From positions 6,249,892 through 6,313,891 of the forward strand of contig LR746265.1 of the NCBI GenBank assembly GCA_902729315.2: 64,000 nucleotides of DNA, read 5' to 3'. The stretch's first letter is position 1; every line of letters begins with the position of its first letter. The notes below the pieces were generated by a model, which did no database searches, was not told the DNA's origin, and was given only the letters and a program-made list of their open reading frames with translations. The translations under genes and the position numbers were made by a program. Source of the DNA: Spirodela intermedia (lineage: Eukaryota; Streptophyta; Magnoliopsida; Alismatales; Araceae). Below, piece by piece: positions 1 to 9,166 of the stretch.

Positions 1-1255
1 AATTTCATGCAATGCAAAGATCCGTGGTGCTATGATTGCCCTTTGTATATTTCATCGCTCTCATGATGTGGATCCAGCCCCCCCATATAATCATGGAGTT
101 ACCTTGATGAAGGATGAGGCAAAAATAACATTCAGGTTCTATGTATTTACTCTATTTATTGTTAGTGGGTTCTTTCTTGGGACGAGTCAAATTTCATACA
201 ATGCAAAGATCCGTGGTGCTATGATTACCCTTCGTATATTGCATCCCCTCTCCTGTAATAATGGAGTTACCTTGATGAAGGATGAGACAAAATTAACATT
301 CAAATTTAAGTATTACACTCTATTTATTGCTAGTTGGCCTTGCTTGTGAAGAGTTAAATTTCATATGATGTAAAGATCAATGGTGAGATGATTACCCTTC
401 ATATATTGAATCACTCTCATCAATGTGAACCTAGTCCACATGTAATCATGGAGTTACCTTGATGAAGGATGAGGCAAAAATAAAATTTTCTATTTTCTAT
501 TTACTATATTTATTGTTGGTTGGAATTTCTTGTGAGTAGTCAAATTTCATATGATGTAAAGATCTGTGGTGCTATTATTACCCTTGTCATTACTCTCATG
601 TAATAATGGAGTTACCTTGATGAAGGATAAGACAAAATTAACATTCAAAATTATGTATTTACTCTATTTATTGCTAGCTTGCCTTGGTTGTGACAAGTCA
701 AATTTCATTTAATGTAATGATCCGTGGTGAGATGATTACCATTCATCTATTGCATCACTCTCATTGATGTGGATCTAGCCCCTTGTAATAATAGAGTTAC
801 CTTGGTGAAAGATGAGGCAAAATTAACATTCAAATTTATGAACTTACTCTATTTATTGCTAGTTGTCCTTGCTTGTGACGAGTCACATTTCATATGGTGT
901 AAAGATTTGTGGTGCTATGATTATGCTTCATCTATTGTATCACTCTCATGTAATCATGGGCTTAGCTTGATGAAGGATGAGGCAAAATTAACTCTCAAAT
1001 TTATGTATTTAGTATATTTATCGTTAGTTGGGCTTGCTTGTGACGAGTCAATTTCCATACGATGTAAAGAGTTTCATGTGACATGATTACCCTTTGTCTA
1101 TTGCATTGCTCTCATCAATGTGGATCTAGCCCCCATATAATCATGGAGTTACCTTGATGAGACAAAAATAACGTTCAAATTTATGTATTTACTGTATTTA
1201 TTGCTAGTTGGTCTTGCTTGTGATGAGTCAAATTTCATTTGATGTAGAGAGTTTG
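1..1255. repeat. Tandem satellite array with two-unit higher-order structure (left edge)
   Basis: Seven copies of an AT-rich unit follow each other. The shared core gttaccttgatgaaggatga or a variant starts near 98, 266, 453, 611, 796, 961 and 1148, so units are 158-187 bp. Long and short units alternate: those with cores at 98, 453, 796 and 1148 carry an extra segment like catcaatgtggatctagccc just upstream, while those at 266, 611 and 961 lack it. The higher-order period is therefore about 345-355 bp. Each unit also contains a tract like tttactctatttattgctag and ends with ttcatatgatgtaaagatc. The array runs off the left edge, so its total size is unknown. Short open frames inside it follow the repeat period and are not genes. 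Confidence 0.9.
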
Positions 1256-2104
1256 ATGTGATCTGCAGACTATGCATCTTATGCTAATTATCTACACAAA
1301 TTGAATGCTTAGAGATGGGGACTAATGTGCCCAGTTAGACCTACAGCAGGCGTTGACCATCTCACTCATGCATGAAATGAGTAACTGCGATAGGAAGCTT
1401 AGAGACCCAGCTCTTGATTTCCAATTAGATAGAATATCTACCTAAATGAGTCCCTGAAGAAGAAAGAGAGGGGGGTTCGGACCCTTAGCCGCTGGGTAGT
1501 GCTGCCCTCCCTCGTGGAAGCCTCACTCTCACACCAGCCTTCTCATATTCCTCCATCTTGACCCCTTTTTTTGCAGAGAATTTTTTTCTGACCCCTAAAA
1601 AACCATAAATTGAGGTATTGGCAAGGAATATTTTAATATTTACGAAAATAAGGGTTTATAGGAAATCCAGAAAACTTGTAAAACTTATATAAAAATTGCG
1701 GGGTCTAATTGAAGTAGCAATTTCCCCCCCAACGGCCGAATATACCTTTTATATCCCGTCTTATGGAATCAAGCTCTCTTCCACGTGCCGAATATAACTT
1801 TTTATAGAACCACTGCTGGTACATAAAATGTATTTATCTGAAATGTAGGGGTTTACTGAAAGTCCAGAAACTTTTGAAAACTCGTCTAAAAATTGCGGAG
1901 TCCGATAAGTAGTCTTTTTTGCCTCCCCAACGGCCAAAAATACTTTATTATTTATCTCGTCTTGGGGAATCACTTCTCTTCCACGTGGCGCGTTCACAGG
2001 CATCCATTCGTGCGGTGTGTGGGGCTTGGGAGATCGAGTTCCCGCCGGCTATCGGACCGCCGGTGGTGACCACTGGTGGCTGTCCGCGGCAGGGAGAGGT
2101 GGCC
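1256..2104 (+). promoter_or_regulatory. Upstream region of the TraB gene with a tandemly duplicated segment
   Basis: No gene is seen here. A segment of about 140 bp is present twice in direct orientation, roughly 1651-1790 and 1847-1990, offset by 197-200 bp. Shared landmarks are aaaaattgcg (near 1691 and 1888), aacggcc (1731 and 1929) and tcttccacgtg (1778 and 1978). Each copy ends in a CACGTG G-box core, at 1782-1787 and within the palindrome CCACGTGG at 1981-1988. The second G-box lies about 115 bp before the TraB start codon, so it sits in or near the core promoter or leader. The copies have diverged by many substitutions, so the duplication is not recent. Confidence 0.6.
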
Positions 2105-5100
2105 ATGGAGTCCTTCTCCTTCTCCACCTCCTTCTCGCTGGGGGGGCCAAAACCTGCAAGTTTCCGATGCCGCCATTACGTCTCGTCTCCGGTCATCTCC
2201 AAGGTGTCGATCCGGCCGCCGCCGGCGGGATTCGACTACAAGCTGGAGGTGCTGGAGGACACCCGGTCCACCGTGGAGAGGGAGCACCCGGAGCTGATGG
2301 ACCTGGTTGAGAAGGGGAGCCTGGTGGTGGTGGAGAAGAGGAGGTTCGGGCCGGTCCCGAGCTGGCGGAGCGCCTTTGTGGAACCTGAGGTTATCTGGCT
2401 TGTTGGGACGTCACACATCTCAGCGCAGTCCGCTGTAGACGTGGTGCGGGTGATTGAGGCCATTACTCCCGATAACGTGGTGGTGGAGCTATGCAGGAGC
2501 AGGCAAGGATCGTCCATTCTTTCTCCGCATTCCTCTCTCCCGAATTGCTTACTTTCCCCCCCTCTCCCGACAGAATGGTTTCTATGTGCCATTCCCCTTC
2601 TAAGATTTTATCAAAGTAGCTATCGACAGATTTGCGCTATTCGTGACGACTCAGTTTTTTTTCGTTTTGTTTTGTTTTGTTTTTTTATTTGAATATCACA
2701 GCCTAACCAATGTTTTGCAGAACACATCTTCAGAGCTGGAATAATGTACACTTCTATCGATGATGAACCTTCAGTACTGGCAAAATCAAACATGTTCTCA
2801 TTAACTGGGTCTAAATTTCTAGGTGCCGTTGGTCGTAGTTTGGATTTGGGTATGCACAATCATTCAATTAAACGTCTGTTTTAACTGTTATTTTCTTTCT
2901 TCCGTCTTTTCCTCTTGGGGGATGGGGGGATGCTTTCTACTTTTATTTTATTCTATACTATTATCTGTTTTCTTCATCCTTTTCCATGGTCAATAAGAAG
3001 AAAACATGGTCTGGTGGAATCATTCAACTCTATATGCAGCTGCATTGCCTATGTTTAAGCGAATTACTCAGCTTGGCATTATAGTATTTTTGAGGGGGAG
3101 GATTTGATGATCGTAAACTATAGGCATGCTTTGCCTAGTGCGCACAACAGCTAGTATTAAGATGTAAAAAGAAGGGTAATTCCAGTAAAAATGGAAACAA
3201 GTACACAATTTATCTTTGGATAGCAAAAAAATACATGGACCATGCGTAAGCTTCCTTCCAAACACACCGGCATAGAGTTTGAGTCCATTTTCTCTAGAAA
3301 TTATGAACATGGATATCTCTATTTAGTGTTACTATGAAGAACAGATTGCAAGAGTTTCGTTACAAATATCTCATGTTCGGAAGGTTGCCCACATAGATTC
3401 CAAGATTTTTTCATTGCCTAGACCACAATTATGAGCTTCTTGGTTTTTCTCACCGTATCTAGAGCGGGCTCAGGCTGTCTACATATTTCTGAGTATAAGC
3501 CTCAGGGCCTCTTCTTAGCTCATTCTACCTTTATCTAGATGAAAATATGTATTCTCAATCTTTTTGAAAGTTATTGTTTAATAAAATAGCATACTGTGTA
3601 ACTGGATTCTTCCCCAGATCATGAAAGCAACAGGGAAATGATCCTAAGCCGTATGAAAAGTTTAATGACATATCTAATTATGATTCACATTGATCATTAG
3701 CTGAAATTTAGATTCATAAAGTTCATACTCTGTAACGTATAGTTCTTCTTGGATGTTGAGTGAACCTGACTATAATCGGTAAATCTATGGAGATAATAGG
3801 AAACCCACATCCCCTTCTTCTTAGATCGTAACCCAAGCTCCTTTAGCCAACCACCCTGCAGCCAATGGGGCTCTGTTACAAGAGGTTTCTTGTGGCATGT
3901 AGACTGAGTATTATTTATGCAGCTTCATTTTTTCAGCGTGCAATCCCAATCCTTGTAACCGCAGTTAATATATAAAGTTATTATTAAATAGGTGAAGATA
4001 GCTTAAAGCTTTTTAGAGAAATTGGCTTGATTTGAAAACTTATGGTATTGATTAAAATTATTTAACGCTCTTTAATCTTTGCTCAAGTCACTGAACATGT
4101 ATCCCTTGCGAATTGGTGATTATTCAACTGCATTTCAAAGCCTTGCTTTTAGAAAACTGTAAATTGGATTAAAGCACCAGGGAGTTGTCTATTGTTCGGC
4201 TATCCATCATGTCTAATCAGAAATTTAGGATGAATTTAGCCTCCATATAAGATATCGAAATTTGTTAGCAGTTAGAATTGCCAACTTGGCCGTAGTGAAG
4301 TTAGATGATCTTCCTCATGATAACTCTTAAACGACAGTAACAATGAACATTAAATGATATGAATTCCTTTTTATTTTCTGTTGTAAAAACTTCAAATGGA
4401 TTGCCAAATTTACCTAAGGGATCGTCATATTTTGTTGGCATCTTATGCAATTTAGGTGGTCAAACTGCCCTTGCATTACGGTTGCTTCTGGCATTTTATT
4501 CGTCAAAGATATCCTCTGGTTCCCAACAGGCTTTTGGAAATGAGGTATTCTCAGGTTGAAGTTTCTGCGGATTATTTCAATATAATACGTGTATTCGGCA
4601 TCATTTGATTGAGATTTTTTTTTCAATGTACAGTTTCGTGCTGCACGGCGAGTTTCAGAAGAGATTGGTGCTCAGTTAGTTTTGGGAGATCGACCTATTG
4701 AAATAACCGTTCGTACTTTCACTTGAACGAGGTTGTAGCTTAAAGAGATAGGATCTATTAGAGTCAAAATTCATGTTGGTAGCTGATTTTATTTTCAGCT
4801 TGAAAGGGCTTGGAGATCTCTTCAATGGAATGAGAAGCTGAAGCTGATCACAGCGCTCTTTCAAGGAATAACTTCCCCGTTGACTGCAGGAAGTCCTGAG
4901 ATCGGTGCCTCACCAACTCTTTTGGTCAGTCTCTTAAAAGTTATTTTCTTACTGGCCTCATATTTTACCAAGAAACTAAGGCGCATCTCTTTGACTCTCA
5001 CTTAAATGTTTGACCGTATCTGCCACATTTTTTTCCGTCCACCGGGATTATCTTTGGTCTAGACATTGCTTGTCATCACGCTTTTATATTTTTATGGACT

Positions 5101-6190
5101 GATTTTCGCAACGTTTTACCTCTTCTATCATTTCAAACCATATTCTTAAGTTGGTTTGTAACACAAAGGAAATAACTCAAGATCACTTACGGAAATAAAA
5201 ACTAATTAACTTCACGATCGAATTAGTATATTGTTCTTGAGCGTATGGACATAAACCAGTTAGAACCTTGTCTGTGAAAGGAACCATCTTTTCTTTGTTC
5301 TCAGTTCAACTATGACAAGGATATGTTCAAATCCCCTTCTAAGAGAATCATCCATTTCATGCACATCAAGAGAGCTCAACGTGGATAGACATCTTGGTTA
5401 AAGTAAAAAAATTTACTTCATTTATGCAGTGTTACTATGACTATCCCCTTTGACTCTATTTTAAAAAATATTTTATTTTATCTTGGCAATACGTTTGCCG
5501 ATCATGCTCTCTTCTGTTTTCCTTGTAATACTAAGCAGTGGTGGATCACATGCTTGTTCATGTTTACGAAGAAATTGATATCACAGTGAAATTTTATTGA
5601 ATTAAGCTTATCAACTTATATTGTTCATTGAATATTAGATTTGACGAGTGTTTATTGCACTACACCGTAGGAAAAGGAAGAGGATGCAAGCCCATTTAAA
5701 CTATATGAGCAGCTTAGCCTCTCCTATCCTTCACTCTTGCAGCCTCTCATTCATGAGCGGGACACGGTATGTTACCATTCCTATCATGCTGAGAATTTTG
5801 TGTACAAATTCTCTCACTTTTTCTTGAGATCGTTCTCGGATGGGATTTTTCCACAATACATAAACTAAACCAGTAAATAAATACCCTATTCTGAAACTTT
5901 GCTCTGTACAATTTCAATTTCAGTATCTTTCTTGGTCCCTAAAGAGAAGCAAAGCAGTACAGAACAGTAAACGTGTGGTTGGGGTGATTGGAAAAGGTCA
6001 CATGAACGGAGTAGTGTATGCCTTGGTATCTGACCTCGGAGACCTGCGTTTCCGTGATCTGGTTGGCACCAAGCCCTCTGGAGCCAGTTCCAACGGGTGG
6101 GTCAGAGAACTGTTCTTGGGTTTTCTCAGAGATACTGTTTTAGCTGTCATTCTATGGTCTCTGTTTGAGTTCTTTCAGCACTACTCATAG
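2105..6190 (+). CDS. TraB domain-containing protein, 7 exons, about 388 aa
   Basis: Exons: 2105-2502, 2734-2849, 4456-4544, 4634-4708, 4799-4924, 5671-5766, 5924-6190; the joined length is 1167 bases and stays in frame. Exon 1 holds the TraB signature IWLVGTSHISAQSA followed by NVVVELCRSR, and exon 2 continues AGIMYTS. Exon 3 gives GGQTALALRLLLAFYSSKIS. The last exon has the second conserved glycine/histidine motif VVGVIGKGHMNGVVYAL and a C-terminal hydrophobic segment, DTVLAVILWSLFEFF, likely a tail anchor. Plant TraB proteins are reported at the mitochondrial outer membrane in ER-mitochondria contact; the bacterial namesake is a pheromone-shutdown factor. The family fold is protease-like, but no activity can be read here. 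Intron 1 uses a GC donor. The first ATG in frame, 2105, was chosen as start. Confidence 0.9.
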
Positions 6191-6866
6191 ATCTCAGGCA
6201 ATTGTTATGAAGTTGGTCCTGACTGATCGGCAAGTCAGAAGGGTTTTCCAATTTATTCAGCTGGGTCTACTAGAGCTGTAATGATTCTGATAATGAATTG
6301 AATATTTCCATTTTTTGTTCGCATTAATGACTTTTGCAGATTCAAAATCTTCTTTTTATGGAGGCATAATCTTTGGTTTTATCATTTGGATGTAACTCTG
6401 GGTGTTTAGTGAGAATTGAATGAAGATTATTATATGTATTAAAAAAAAATCCCGGATCATTATGATCTGTTTTAATGATCTATTTGGTAAGTTGGTAGGG
6501 ATTTTATGATCCGTCCAGCTTGTTCCATTGGGGGTTCCATAATTAATGATCATTAAAAAAAATTAAATTTTTTCTGGTGCACATAATTAACTTGCTCTGT
6601 TACATAATCTGCATGCAAGCTGATGAATGACCTATTTTGAACCAGTTTTTTTTTTTTTACTGAATTTAGTATGTAACTCCGGGTGTTTAATTAGAATGAA
6701 ATGAAGACTGTGATCAGTACACCGCCGCGCGTCTTTCGTCCTCTCGAGCTCCTCCTACCCGCCGGCAGCACCTCCGACGTGGAGCTCCCGGAAGTCCCAT
6801 CAGCCCCGGAATATCCGGGGAACCTTCCCATTCCCCACCGGAAAAAAAAACCAGTCCCCGCCGCCG
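6191..6866. other. Tail-to-tail spacer between TraB and PPR genes, with a 38-bp direct repeat
   Basis: AT-rich 3' flanking DNA shared by two convergent genes; no coding sequence is seen. A 38-bp sequence beginning tgtaactctgggtgtttag (6391-6428) returns as a diverged direct copy at 6672-6709, 281 bp further on. Between them lies AT-rich sequence with several short gatcatt/aatgatc inverted pieces (6458-6550). Confidence 0.6.
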
Positions 6867-8726
6867 TCAGGACTTGGCCGCCGGGAAGGGGAAGCTCTCC
6901 TGTAGCCACCTGACCTGCGTCTGTAGCCCGGCGTCCCTCAGCGCGTTCATGGCCGACGCGTAGAGTCGCTCGTCCAGCGGCAGCCCCTCGGCCTTCACGT
7001 CCTGCAGGAGCTTGACCAGCTCGTCGATCCGGCCGCTCCTCGAGAAGACGCCGACCATGATGCCGGCGATGGCCCGGTCCACCTTCTCGCCGGTCATACG
7101 GAACTCCTCGTACAACCTGACGCACTCTTTGAACTCCTTGGCTTTGCTGTAGGCGCCGATGATGCTGGTGTAGCTGACCTTGTCGGGGGCCACCCGCCGC
7201 CGCCGCATCTCCTTCCAGAGCTTCTCCACCTGGCGGAGATTGGTGGCGCGGCCGTGCATGTCGATGAGGGAGTTGTAGACCCAGACATTGGGCTCGCAGC
7301 CCTTCTCCTTCATCCGGGCCAGAAGCCTGGTGGCCTCTCTCACCCTGCCGGACCTGCCGTAGACGGAGACCATGGTGGCGTAGGCGACGACGCAGCGGTC
7401 GAAGCCCTTGTCGAGCATCTCCTGGAACAGGGCCTCCGCCATGGCGAGGAGCCCCAGCCGGGAGTAGACGTTGATGGCGGAGGCGTAGCTCACCTGCCCC
7501 GGCTCGCAGCCCAGGGAGATAAGCTCCTCGTAGGCCCTGACGGCGGCGCGGAGGCCGCCCTTCCTCGCGTGGCCATTGATGACGGCGCAGAAGACGCAGT
7601 CGGAGACCCCGATCTTGAGCTCCTTCATGGCCCGGACCACCTCCAGGGTCTTATCCAGAGCTCCGGTCTCCACGTACATGAGCACGAGCTTGAGGAAGAC
7701 GGCGGGGTCGTTGATCAGTTGCTTCTGCCGGGCTTCCTGGAAGAGGTCCTCCGCGATCTCCGCCTCCCTGATTCCGGCGAAGGAGCTTATCAGGGAGGCA
7801 TAAGAGGAGGAATCCGGCGAGATCCCCCTCTGGATCATTTCCCTGAAGTACCTCAGCGACTCGAAGGCCCTCCCGGATCTCCCCAGCGAGTCGCAGAGGA
7901 TGGAGTAGATCCGAGCGGAGTGGTAAGAAGGGCCCATCTCGAGGAAGAGGGCGAACACCTGGTCCGTGTTCCCGAGCTTGCGGTGGGCGTCCATGGCGGA
8001 GCACCAGCAGCCCGGGTCCGGCGGGACGCCGGCGGCCCTCATCTGCTCGTGCACTCCGAGGGTGCTGCTGTACATGTGGAGCTTGTTGTAGCCGCGCATG
8101 GCGGCGCCGAACGCCGCCGCTGCGACGGTGGGCTTGTCCTGGAAGGCCCTGAGCAAGGCCTCGGCGAGCTTGAACTTGCGGGCCCCGATGCAGCCGCCGA
8201 CGAGCGTCGCGCAGGCGGCGGCGTCGGGGAACACGCCCAAGGCCCTGAAATCCTCCGACAGAGCAGAGATGGAGTCCCACTGACGGCATTTGAGCAGGTA
8301 CCGAATGAGCACCCGGAGAGTCTGCCTGTCCGGCTGGTACTCCGGTTGAGCTCTCGCCTTCCGGTAGTAATCGTAGGCGAGGGCCTCCATCTCCGGGCTC
8401 TTGGCCAGCCCTTTGATGAACCCATCGGAGATGGCGGCGGGCTTCTGAGGCTTCGGCCGGAAGGCTTGGGGCTCGCCGGCGGCAACCTCATCGGAGGACT
8501 CCTCGAGGAGGGACGAGGAGGGCGACCTGTAGGCGCTGATCACCACCAATCTCCTCCGACCGTGCAGCGGCAGCGATATGAACCGGAGGGGGACGGCGAC
8601 CGGCCAGTGGGTCCTCGAGGGGCTCTTGCGGGGAGGGCTGTAGGCCAGCAGCCTCTCCGAGCTGAAAACCGCCATTAATGGCGGGGAGGGGGAAGGGGAG
8701 CACGAGGAAGGGCAGTCGTCGAACAT
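6867..8726 (-). CDS. P-class pentatricopeptide repeat protein, chloroplast-targeted, intronless, 619 aa
   Basis: PPR proteins bind organellar RNA through arrays of about 35-residue helical pairs and promote its processing, stability or translation. After a Ser/Arg-rich leader and linker (residues 1-105), about 12 P-type motifs run from roughly residue 150 to 605, for example VAYATMVSVYGRSGRVREA, WVYNSLIDMHGRATNLRQVE and VSYTSIIGAYSKAKEFKE. There is no E, DYW or SMR domain, so it is not an editing-type PPR. It resembles the protein encoded by Arabidopsis At5g13770, from memory. The first ATG is at 8726; a second in-frame ATG at 8675 (MAVFSSERLLAYS) looks more like a normal transit peptide start and may be the real one. 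The gene is very GC-rich, which creates a long antisense open frame. It is divergent from PFC1 and convergent with TraB. Confidence 0.9.
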   Translation of the reverse strand: MFDDCPSSCSPSPSPPLMAVFSSERLLAYSPPRKSPSRTHWPVAVPLRFISLPLHGRRRLVVISAYRSPSSSLLEESSDEVAAGEPQAFRPKPQKPAAISDGFIKGLAKSPEMEALAYDYYRKARAQPEYQPDRQTLRVLIRYLLKCRQWDSISALSEDFRALGVFPDAAACATLVGGCIGARKFKLAEALLRAFQDKPTVAAAAFGAAMRGYNKLHMYSSTLGVHEQMRAAGVPPDPGCWCSAMDAHRKLGNTDQVFALFLEMGPSYHSARIYSILCDSLGRSGRAFESLRYFREMIQRGISPDSSSYASLISSFAGIREAEIAEDLFQEARQKQLINDPAVFLKLVLMYVETGALDKTLEVVRAMKELKIGVSDCVFCAVINGHARKGGLRAAVRAYEELISLGCEPGQVSYASAINVYSRLGLLAMAEALFQEMLDKGFDRCVVAYATMVSVYGRSGRVREATRLLARMKEKGCEPNVWVYNSLIDMHGRATNLRQVEKLWKEMRRRRVAPDKVSYTSIIGAYSKAKEFKECVRLYEEFRMTGEKVDRAIAGIMVGVFSRSGRIDELVKLLQDVKAEGLPLDERLYASAMNALRDAGLQTQVRWLQESFPFPAAKS

Positions 8727-9166
8727 TTTCTCCGGAGATGGCTTGGAGGCTTATCCTCCACAGCCCACCTCCTGTCTGAAGCATCGGGCACGCCATTAAC
8801 GGGACGACACGTGGAAGCTTACCCATCGCGCACAACACCCCTTTCTAGGTTGATTCACAGATTATAAAGTATAAATTAAAATGTGGAGAAATAGAAAAGA
8901 AAATTTATAAGATCAACTAAGATCCATCTCGTATCTCCCTAGGTCAACGTGTTGACAATTTGGTGGGAAATCAGACATGAAAAACAAAGTCAACTGCGGA
9001 AGAGCAAAGAAAATTCGTGGCGTTTTGAATTTGATCTCATGAGCCTGGCAATTGCGATCATTTTGGGAACAGGGAAGAATCTCTTACGTGTCACCTTACC
9101 CATTTACTCCTAAAGGCGAGATCTTTTAGTGGTCCGTTGTGCCGGGGTCGACGACGGAGGCGACTC
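8727..9166. promoter_or_regulatory. Divergent promoter between PPR (-) and PFC1 (+)
   Basis: About 440 bp separate the start codons of two divergently transcribed genes for plastid proteins. A perfect CACGTG G-box lies at 8808-8813, near the PPR side, and ACGTGTC (ABRE/G-box-like) at 9086-9092, about 75 bp before the PFC1 start. The middle (8850-9000) is AT-rich. G-boxes are typical of light- and ABA-responsive promoters; shared control of the two genes is an inference. Confidence 0.5.
8808..8813. promoter_or_regulatory. G-box CACGTG
   Basis: Perfect palindromic G-box core, 82 bp upstream of the first PPR ATG (minus strand) and about 355 bp upstream of the PFC1 ATG. bZIP and bHLH (PIF/GBF) factors bind such sites in plants. 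Occupancy cannot be judged from sequence. Confidence 0.45.

Noticed and set aside
32-1086. Two 105-codon frames inside the satellite
   Set aside because: They repeat the same residues with the satellite period and have no independent coding signal.
1470-1520. ggttcggaccc stretch that resembles a tRNA T-arm
   Set aside because: No matching acceptor stem, D-arm or anticodon arm could be placed around it.
7254-8678. 474-codon plus-strand open frame opposite the PPR gene
   Set aside because: It mirrors the GC-rich PPR coding sequence, is full of Gly/Val/Glu/His low-complexity, has no domain, and the PPR motifs on the other strand explain the openness.
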